Positions 55,906 to 64,000 of a DNA stretch of 64,000 nucleotides are shown here, in pieces. The notes beneath the pieces are model-generated. The model was given only the letters and a program-made list of their open reading frames with translations. It was not told the origin of the DNA and did not search any database. Made by a program: the position numbers and the translations under genes. Numbering within the stretch: the stretch's first letter is position 1; the number at the start of each line of letters is the position of its first letter. This DNA comes from Siniperca chuatsi (taxonomy: Eukaryota; Chordata; Actinopteri; Centrarchiformes; Sinipercidae): positions 4,354,333-4,418,332 of the forward strand of contig NC_058045.1 of assembly GCF_020085105.1 (NCBI RefSeq). Reading direction: 5' to 3'.

Positions 55906-58900
55906 CTAAAGCTTCCTGGAAACTGCAGAGTGAATGATGTCTTCCAAACTGTCCACCTGAAAGAAAGAGCAAGAGAGACAGTTTGCCCTGTGTACAGTGT
56001 ACTAATTGTTTTACCCTACACTGATTTGTTTTCTTCTACTCCTCTTCTCACTCATACATTTTCTAAAATGTGATAGAAAATCGCTATCTTGAATCTCATC
56101 TTTGCTTCTCTGGGTCTTTGTTCCAATGACTGGCTGATGCTTCAGAAACCCTGTACCAGAGCAGATCTATAAAGAATGCTTTTACTTTTAGCGCTCTGCA
56201 AAGCCACCTGGCCAAAATAAATCACTTACACTCTCTGTAACAGCAAGACCTTTCTCAATAGCTGTCTTATAGCCTGCCTGTAACTACTTGTTTGCTTTGC
56301 TGTAAAATAGCTTGTATGCTCAGCAAACCTCATTGAAACCTCAAGAATAAATACATGAATAATAAATAAAACAAATGAATATATGCATGTGGTTAGGTAA
56401 TTTAGGTGTTTTGCAATAGGTGCCATGTAGAATATCACATAGGCCACCTCAGTTTTACCTGCTTGCCTTCACCCACACTGAGGTTCTTGAGCTGGTAGAC
56501 AGTTACTCGTCCATCACTATCCCCTACCAGGACACAGTCTGTCCCTCTGGCAAACAGCAGGAACGTCACGTCCACACCAGGAACAGCATGGTGCACAATG
56601 GTTGGGTTCAGGCTAAAAGGAGAGGTTTATATTTAGTGAACACAGGATTATTTCTGGCTCATGTTTCAAATCAGATAAAAACATTAAATGAAAGTGAACG
56701 AGACAGAGATGGAAACTCACATGCTTGAATTCAGATCCCAGATCTCCACCTGTCGTCCATTAATGGCTGCAAATATTGTGGACCAGTTTGGGGACCACCT
56801 GACGGCATACACGGCCCTCTGGGTGGATGTGAAGCTCAACACAGGTGTTAAGCGGTCCTGCTTCCACAGCTGGATGGTCCAGTCAGAGGAGCAGCTCAGG
56901 AACACATCAGAACAAAATGGAGACCACTCAACGTGGTTCACAGGGCACTGAGAGAGGGAGCAAGATGTGATATGGAGTGAGTATACTGCAATAACCGCTA
57001 TATTTTTACAATTTTTTTATCTTTGGCTCCTTTTAAATAATTTTAAATCAAATTGTAGTAAATGGATAGCTGCATCACTGAAGTCAACACAACAGGCCGC
57101 TAGTCTTTTGTGTTACACAGATATTGCTGAAAACCACTCTTATCATAGAGAGGTATTGGAATACACATTTCAAATATCATTGATTAGGTTTTATCCAGAA
57201 AGACTTACAAAGTGCTTTTGGTAAGTGTCCAGAAAATGCTGACTGTTGGAGACGGAGCACTTGTGGACGAGGCCCTCCCATGTACCAGTCAGATAGATAC
57301 TGGAGTCCTGCAGGATAAGAGCAAACCAGGAGAAATGTGTGATGTATTTTGAAGTCAGAGTCAGAGAAACGTAATGTTGACCCTGTGAATACTGACTGCC
57401 TAGATGAAAGAACAGCTTCACAGCCAGGTGAAAATGTTATTTTTTCCCCACAGAAATAAGCTTTTTAGCCTGAGGACTAGTCTCAGTTAAAACCAGCCTA
57501 GAATCAACTTGATTTCTGTGGCCAACTCACTATTGGATGGAAGTCAACACAAAGACCAGGACTCATTGCTGACAGAACACTTTCTGTCGTCTTCTTGTTT
57601 CCTGCAGCCTTCTTCTTACAATTCTGACTCCTCTTTAGCTTCATCAGGTCTGAGAACAGATGTTTTAGAAAAGCTACATAAATTATGATTATTGTGTTAG
57701 AGCACTGCTATACAGGGTTAACCTGTAAATAATTTACATGAGCATTCTCACAGTAAATTAACTGTGGAAAAACATAACTAAACTTGGTGGTATTTTGTGT
57801 TGCCAATTGCCTTTAAGGGCATAATGAATAGGATTTTCCTAAAAAAAAATAGACTCATGCAAAAATAATCCCTCTCAATCATCGCTTATGACTAGGGATT
57901 GGACAATATATGATTTTATTGCGGGCTGGGATAAAAAAACACTCAAGATAAGATGATTGCGGTGAATTTCCATTATTGGGATAATTGGGAATCGGAGTAA
58001 TCGGGAATATGCTCACGAGTGACTTGAAAAGCCCAAAGCCAGTTGGACTTTATTTTTGTTAAAGGATCATTCCTGTATTTCTTAAGTCAGGGGTAAATAT
58101 ACTGATGCAATTGATGAAATTGTCGTCTGTACCATTTGACATCATGGTAGAGAAGTGAAAAATAAGAGCCTGATTTAAAAAATACAGGAATTATCATGTA
58201 AAACTCACACACTGTTGCTATTTTTACATTATTTATTTACTCTTTATTTATGCAGGGGGACCTTATCATTTATGATTACCTTATTTAAGATTGTTTGATT
58301 GTTTGTTTTTCACTAAAAAGAATGCTCACTAAAAAGCTGTGTATCCTATCTGTGATGCAAAAAAAATATTTATTTCTTAACAAAATGTAAGGTAAAGTGA
58401 TTCCAGCAGGTTTTAGTGCTTAAGTGCTTTAAGAGTTTTAAACATATTTTGATGATTATTGGGATAATGTCGTGAATATTTTCATTTCCTATAACCTACT
58501 TATGACCCACTGGAAGTGTATGGCGGTGTCTGTATCTACAGACCCGACTGTCTGCCTGTATTTTCTTATTATTTTGCTGTGTTCGGGGCATTTCTGGGTG
58601 CCAACCTTTGGGCAGCACGCAGGGTGTGAGGTCGGGACTCTATAAAAACGCAGTGACGGCCTGTGTGTATTTCTCTGATTCACTGCTTTGTTCTCGCTAA
58701 CGCTGCTCCCTCTCTTCATTCACTCCCTAGCTTGCTTGACCACTGCTCCTCTCTCTCTCGCTCGTTGAGCTGGGGAGGGAGGCCAACATTGAATCGTGTG
58801 TTTACAAACAGCAACCAACAAATCCTACTCATTACGCCTTTAAAGTTCCAAAGTGGTAAAAATAATTAACCAACATTTTTTTTTATTATTATTCATTGGA

Positions 58901-61900
58901 AAGGTTATTATATAAAGTCATTTTCAAGTGATAGAATTGATAGAGATTTGTTGTTTCCCTGCCTTTTAAACTCAAAGCTCATCTGAGCATGTTTTGCTAA
59001 TCAATGATCAAAAATAAAATTCAAAATGAAATGTTTTGTGAAATCATAGCCTCTGCAACAGGCTATGATTTCACAAAACATTTCACCACAGTACCTATGC
59101 AGTCAAGACCATTGCTGCAGAGGCGCCACTTGGTAATCCTGCCATCTGCCGACACAGAGACGAGAGCTTCCACCCTCTCCTCCCCTGATAATCTCATCTC
59201 TTGTTTGGTCCAGCTGACCTGCCACACTGGATGCAGGTGCTTTTTGGAACACTCACTACAAAACAAAAATATTAGGGTCCAGTAGTCATCGTTTTTCTTC
59301 AACATGTGATGTGAGAGTTTATTTTCATGTCCACACACACACACACATACAGTCCTAACCTGCTGTTGGCAATACATGCCTTGTTGTTTCGACTCTGGAC
59401 ATTGTAGATGGCTATAGTGCCATCGTACAGCCCCACAGCCAGCTGGCCAGGGTTGTTGGCTGAGAAATCAAGGGATGTCACACAACTGTGACAGTGGAAG
59501 TAAAGCTCCGGCCACTGCCCAGGGGACACATTTAGAATCAGTCACTCCCAAAATAACTTCACTGGTAAATGGGCACTTTAGTACTTTACAACTATGTGAA
59601 CATGAAAAGCCACCCGCCAACCCTGCGATCAGTGGATGACCCGCTCTACCTCCCGAGCTACATCACAGCCATGAATTCAATATTTACTTTTTTAATTAAC
59701 ATTTTTTTAACACACAATAGACAAAAGCTTTTCTAATATGTCCTATTACCACTCAATTTTGGTTGTACTAGCAAGTTGAGACAGAGCACTGGAAGATGAT
59801 GGCTAAAGGGAGATAAAGGGCAAAAAAATTATAAATATACCGTAGGGTTTTTGAGGGACCAGCAGCAGATCAAACCTGGTTTCTGGTTCCTGGAGTCATA
59901 GTCACTGTAGCCCACGGCCAGGAGATCCTTACAGAGAGTACAGAGCACAAACAGACCTGTACAAGAAGCATTCATTCAACAACTTTTTAAACAAAGACTA
60001 GTAACAGAAGAACCTTAAAAAAGTAAATGTTTGCCCATTAGAATTCTAAGTAGCTGTATTGAATGTTGCTTATGAAGGCAGTTCAGGCAACTTCAACACT
60101 GAACAAAGAAAACAACACAAAATGACAATGACGGTGTTGTGTAGAATCTGTTCGGCTCTGTTCTGGTCTTTGGCCTGTGTTACCGGGTTCTCCTTGTTCC
60201 AGGCCATGCTGGTAATGCTGCATCGTCTGGTGAGCTCGCAACTGAAATCCCAGAGGCGTTCCAGAGTTGGAGATGAAGAGCTCTCCTCACCCTCATCACT
60301 CTGTTCCTCAGTCCCAGGCTTCACCATGGTGTCAGGGTCTAACACAATCAACATTACTACACTGTATACAGTATTTATTCAAATACACTTACATTTTATA
60401 ACTGAGCAAATTTTTTGTTGAAGCAGAAAGGACAAAGGCCCTAAGTTTAAGTCCACGGGCTGATGCACCTGCACCAACAATATAAGAAAGCAGTGATAAC
60501 CTGAGCTTACCTTCAAGTATGGGCAGCTGTCTATAAGCAGCCAGCTTGGGTTGAAAGATGTTTGCAACGATGCTTCTCTCCATTACTAATAAGCTTTGTT
60601 GGAATGACTCTGACAACATAATCAGCTGTGGGTTGGGCTCAGCCTTTGAACTGTTCCCACATATTTCCACTTCTAACAGTGAGCTAATGGTACTGTCTGA
60701 GGAAATGAAATATAAGAAAATGCGTGTTATTGCAAAATAAGCTTTAATAAACAGCAAAAAATGATATATCTGTCAGAATATATATAGGATCTAATACTAA
60801 GAATAGCTTGAGAACAGACATGTTGGTTTATTTTAACAATATTCTCCAGTCTAAAAGACTTGCTTGTCAATGTTCTCCCAGTTACTGTTACCTGTGCTGA
60901 CTGTGCTGCTGCTGCTCTTCTCTCCTTTCTTCTCTTGACCTTTGCTGATGTTCACAATACTCTCTGGATTGTCAGCCTTCTCACTTTTAGGGGTTTCATT
61001 TTGGTCACAGAAAGAGTCATAGATGTCCCAGAGAGTAGCATTCGTATCTGTGGACATGAGAGACTTTGAACTAACTGTCCACTTTGATAATAACCCTGCA
61101 CCAAAGCATTGGTTCCATCTAGATACCTTGGAAAAACCTTGGTGGATTGTGATGCAACAGTCTGAGCTTGGAAAGCTACAACTACAACAAATCTGACATC
61201 TGAAATGATAACAATTGATTATCACATTAAGTTTGAGGTGTTTCTTTTCACTAAAACAGACCTGAACTTAGAGAATTAAGAGAGAATTAAGTTTAGACTT
61301 TGAAATAAATGTCATTTTTTTAACCAGTGCCTTACTATCAAGTTTACATGTGTTTAATTATTGAGGCTTCAACATCAGACAAAACCTTTGAGTTACATTG
61401 TAAGCTTAAGGTTTAAGTAAAAGTAAAAGTAAAGTCTACTTGAGAAACAAACATTACCAAAAAACAGTACACAAAGAGGATAATTAAGCCTAACCTTTAT
61501 CCACCATGACAATCGCGTCACTCTGGCTCTGTTTGTTTTTAGGTGCTCCATCGAATGTCTGCATTGATCGTACCACATACTTATCATTGCCCATTATGTT
61601 CTTGCAAAGTTCAGCATAGTGAATGTTTTTCTCTCTGTAAGAACAAGGTGAAAATGTCAGCTTGTCACAACCAAAGAGTCACTGGCTGGCATGTTTGCAC
61701 AGAACATAAACTAACGTACATCTTCACACATACTCTACAGTGTGTGACAGGCGGTTCCCAAGTTAAATACATAAAGTACCACTTCCTATGCCTGCTGCTA
61801 TGCATTTCAGATCTTGCCTAATAATATTTAAGGGAACCAACAAGAAGAGGACTTTACTCACTTAATAGCTTGTGCATCATCAGCATCCTTTGACACAAAG

Positions 61901-63775
61901 GTGCTGGGTATGTCCAGCAGTGAAATGGTATCTGTCTCAGAGAGGCAGATATCTACTACCTCATTCAACATCTCTTCTGTCACATGTTGTTTCACAGTGT
62001 CTCGTTTCCTAGGTACCTCTGGCAGGGAACAAAAGACAAAAAACAATATATAAAAAATGAATATACATGTATAAAATACATATAAAAAGAAAATCTGCAG
62101 CAAAAATGTAATTTCATCATAATAAGATGCTGTAGATTTAAGTGTATTCTGCTGCTAATGGCAATATTTTATTGCATATAACAATGTAACACTGTATTGT
62201 CAATAAATTATCATACTATACATATTAAAGACTAACTTTAAACAATGGAGGATATGATTATCACCAGGAGGAAACAGTGATAATAATAAACATAATGACT
62301 ATATATATATTAAAAGAATAGTAACCGCATAGAGCTGGGGGGTTTATTGGTGTGTCCAGTTTAGGAACACCGTCCTCAGTCTCCTTAGTCAGTGACGCTT
62401 TAGACAGGCTGGATGGTCGACTGCTCCCCATAAATGAGCTGCAAAACAATGTCATTATTGAGTTACTGAGTACATTTTTGTGGTCAGAAATATGTGGCTA
62501 TGTTTGATCTAACAAGCCAAAAATGTAACACACAGTCATCATATGTAATAAAAGAAAATTTGCAAAACATAACCATATCCATATATATATATATACATAT
62601 ATATATGAACAATACATCTGTACACAAGACTACTGAGTAGTGGATTTGTTCATATTTAATCAGAATCAGAATCAGAAATACTTTATTGATCCCCGAGGGG
62701 AAAGTCTTTTGTTACAGCAGCTCACTATCACATCAGTGCACACAGGAATAGAAGTACTGGTGGTAAGGTAAAATGTTGCTTTACTCAGTTTTTTCCTGAA
62801 TTCAAGTTGTACCACAACAAATGGGCTGCACACCTTCCACAAAACCCTTCTCAAATCAGATCCACACCTGCTGTTTGATCTTCAAATCAGAAGGTGTATA
62901 TGAATGTTACCACCTGGTACCTGGTAGAGGGCACATTGAAGCTTGCAGTGGATTTCAAGTAGTCTGATCCTGAGCTGGAAAACATTTCATCCAGAAATAA
63001 TCTGTCTGGTTTGGACTGCGTGTCTCCTGGCTCTGCGTGATACAGGGACAGAGGAGCGACGTTATTGCCGGTTTCATCCAACACCTGCAAAGACGGGAAC
63101 CACAGCCAGAATCAGTTAAGCATTTACTCTATATTTTCCTTTTACTTATTGTTTACCTGTATAATATTTTTTACTATAATTGTTATTCTTATTTTTATTA
63201 TTACTTATTTGTTGATTTAAATATAAGGCTAAACTTGAATGTTTATTTACACAACAATGCATCAAGTAGGTAGCTGCTGAACTATTGAAGGATGTCTCTG
63301 TTTGTTAATATCATTAAACAAATTACAAAAAAAGAGGGGACCATCACTAACTACAATTTTACTATTGTGACAGGAAATGAGATGTTTAAGAATACATTTA
63401 GCCTATTAAGATGAAATAGATACCCGAACTACTCTGGGAGCTTGATTGGCTCTCCTAAGTTTGCTGTTGCTGCCACCGACCAGGATGGGACTTATTTGGG
63501 TTTGTGAACCTGTGCAGCTCCTGTGTATTGAACTTTGACTGACTGGGTGAATTCCTGAATTATTCATTGCTCGAGAAGATCTAGGAGAAAGCAAAATAAC
63601 ATTAAAACATTAAAATAACAGGTAGGCTAAAATAGCCACCACTAGCTTAGGTAAGCTAACTAGCTTATGCCTTTCTCTTCAGCTAAAACACCGGGTGTTG
63701 AAAAAAAAAATCACTTGTTGTGAAATTATTAACTTACGAACTAGTTTTCTTCATTTTTTCCCCAGGGGTCCACAT
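55906..63775 (-). CDS. dnai4: Axonemal dynein intermediate chain 4 (WD-repeat protein 78)
   Basis: Seventeen coding exons on the minus strand: 63738-63775, 63424-63580, 62921-63084, 62326-62438, 61862-62018, 61495-61634, 60892-61047, 60511-60696, 60184-60338, 59841-59927, 59360-59514, 59095-59255, 57531-57649, 57209-57307, 56721-56947, 56459-56612 and 55906-55956. Phases close perfectly to 772 residues plus stop (human about 850). The N-terminal half is Ser-rich and partly disordered, with the conserved ETDTISLLDIPS and SMQTFDGAPKNK stretches. The C-terminal half (about 390-756) carries WD repeats: AWNKENPDLLAVGY, DFSANNPGQLAVGLYDGTIAIYN, VSVSADGRITKW, FLSCSSDWTIQLW, VRWSPNWSTIFAAINGRQVEIWDL and DCVLVGDSDGRVTVY. 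DNAI4 takes part in building single-headed inner-arm dynein f in motile cilia. Wdr63/dnai3 is the nearest alternative, but the motifs fit dnai4 better. Confidence 0.88.
57890..58060 (+). repeat. Degraded 'GGGCTGGGCGATATGG'-like repeat in dnai4 intron 12
   Basis: ACTAGGGATTGGACAATATATG followed by GGGCTGGGATAAAAAAACACTC resembles the start of the MITE at 21028. It lies in the 1.4 kb intron between exons 12 and 13 (57650-59094), whose other sequence shows no exon. Confidence 0.35.
59331..59346 (+). repeat. (AC)n microsatellite in dnai4 intron 11
   Basis: A run of eight CA repeats, 14 bp beyond the splice donor of exon 11. Confidence 0.8.
62658..62765 (-). mobile_element. LINE 3' tail fragment in dnai4 intron 3
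   Basis: It starts CAGAATCAGAATCAGAAATA, then CTTTATTGATCCCCGAGGGG and TTTTGTTACAGCAGCTCAC, and continues CACAGGAATAGAAGTACT. It is the same tail as at 40720-40815 (reverse) and 12030-12118 (forward). Only the last 108 bp of the element is present. Confidence 0.85.
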
Positions 63776-63914
63776 GTTTGTGTTCTGTATGTCCTCCCTA
63801 CAGTACCGTTAGAGAAAACGCGTCTGTGTCTTTTATTAGCAAACTCTATATATTTCGCTATCGACATGTAACAGCGGAAGATCTTCTAACGTCTCAAAGC
63901 TAGCTTTGCTCCAA

Positions 63915-63928
63915 GTTGCCATGGCAAC
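63915..63928. promoter_or_regulatory. RFX X-box in the dnai4 promoter
   Basis: GTTGCCATGGCAAC is a perfect palindromic match to the X-box consensus (GTNRCC, 0-3 nt, RGYAAC). It lies 140 bp upstream of the dnai4 ATG. RFX factors drive many ciliary genes through X-boxes placed within about 150 bp of the start, so it supports the identification of dnai4 as a motile-cilium gene. Binding is inferred from the motif. Confidence 0.75.
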
Positions 63929-64000
63929 GCGACGACCCTCGCGCCCTTGTCACTTATTCCAGTCTATGGTTACTCCCAGTTCTAGGAGACATTTGGAGGT

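Noticed and set aside
59910-59955. Upstream alternative acceptor for dnai4 exon 10 (TTGTACAG at about 59958)
   Set aside because: It would shift the frame against exon 9; the acceptor at CTCTGTAAG gives NPDLLAVGY in phase and matches the family.

Overview
This window is vertebrate nuclear DNA from a teleost fish, most likely a percomorph. It has short multi-exon genes with GT-AG introns, dense A+T-rich intergenic DNA, and several interspersed repeat types that I recognise as characteristic of spiny-rayed fishes: a 'CAGTGGTGGAA' MITE-like family, a 'GGGCTGCAAC...ATTAATCGATTA' family, a 'GCTAACATGC' family, Rex1/L2-like LINE tails and a Tc1/mariner remnant. There is no bacterial or viral gene content and no CRISPR array.

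Four complete protein-coding genes can be assembled exon by exon, all on the minus strand. From low to high coordinates: ppib (cyclophilin B, CDS 23701-27844, 5 coding exons, 216 aa); adpgk (ADP-dependent glucokinase, CDS 31360-35439, 7 coding exons, 494 aa, plus a probable non-coding first exon near 37.6-37.8 kb); snx22 (PX-domain sorting nexin 22, CDS 43720-51518, 7 exons, with an apparent frameshift in exon 1 and an altered PX signature motif); and dnai4/wdr78 (axonemal dynein intermediate chain, CDS 55906-63775, 17 exons, 772 aa). Reading phases agree across every junction of ppib, adpgk and dnai4. snx22 is the only gene whose phases fail, and the failure localises to exon 1. At the left edge a TATA-driven minus-strand first exon (coding 1912-2021) may belong to an ornithine decarboxylase antizyme gene (oaz2-like), whose remaining exons would lie outside the window.

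Layout: 1-2.2 kb, putative first exon, its intron and a promoter; 2.2-23.4 kb, a gene-free stretch of repeats (MITEs, LINE 3' fragment, Tc1/mariner remnant, LTR-like segments, a fold-back structure); 23.4-28.1 kb, ppib and its promoter; 28.1-30.9 kb, spacer; 30.9-37.9 kb, adpgk; 37.9-43 kb, a spacer holding one LINE inserted into another; 43-51.6 kb, snx22 with a repeat-rich 4.4 kb first intron; 51.6-55.7 kb, spacer; 55.7-64 kb, dnai4 with an RFX X-box in its promoter.

The genes do not form a pathway. ppib folds proteins in the ER, adpgk is an ER-associated sugar kinase, snx22 binds phosphoinositide membranes, and dnai4 is a motile-cilium dynein subunit. ppib, snx22 and adpgk (and OAZ2) have human orthologues on chromosome 15q22-24, so most of the window looks like conserved synteny; dnai4 (human 1p31) is the outlier. 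I found no undescribed multi-gene system. The most noteworthy items are the probable decay of snx22, the X-box at dnai4, a GC-AG intron in adpgk and several nested or inverted repeat structures.
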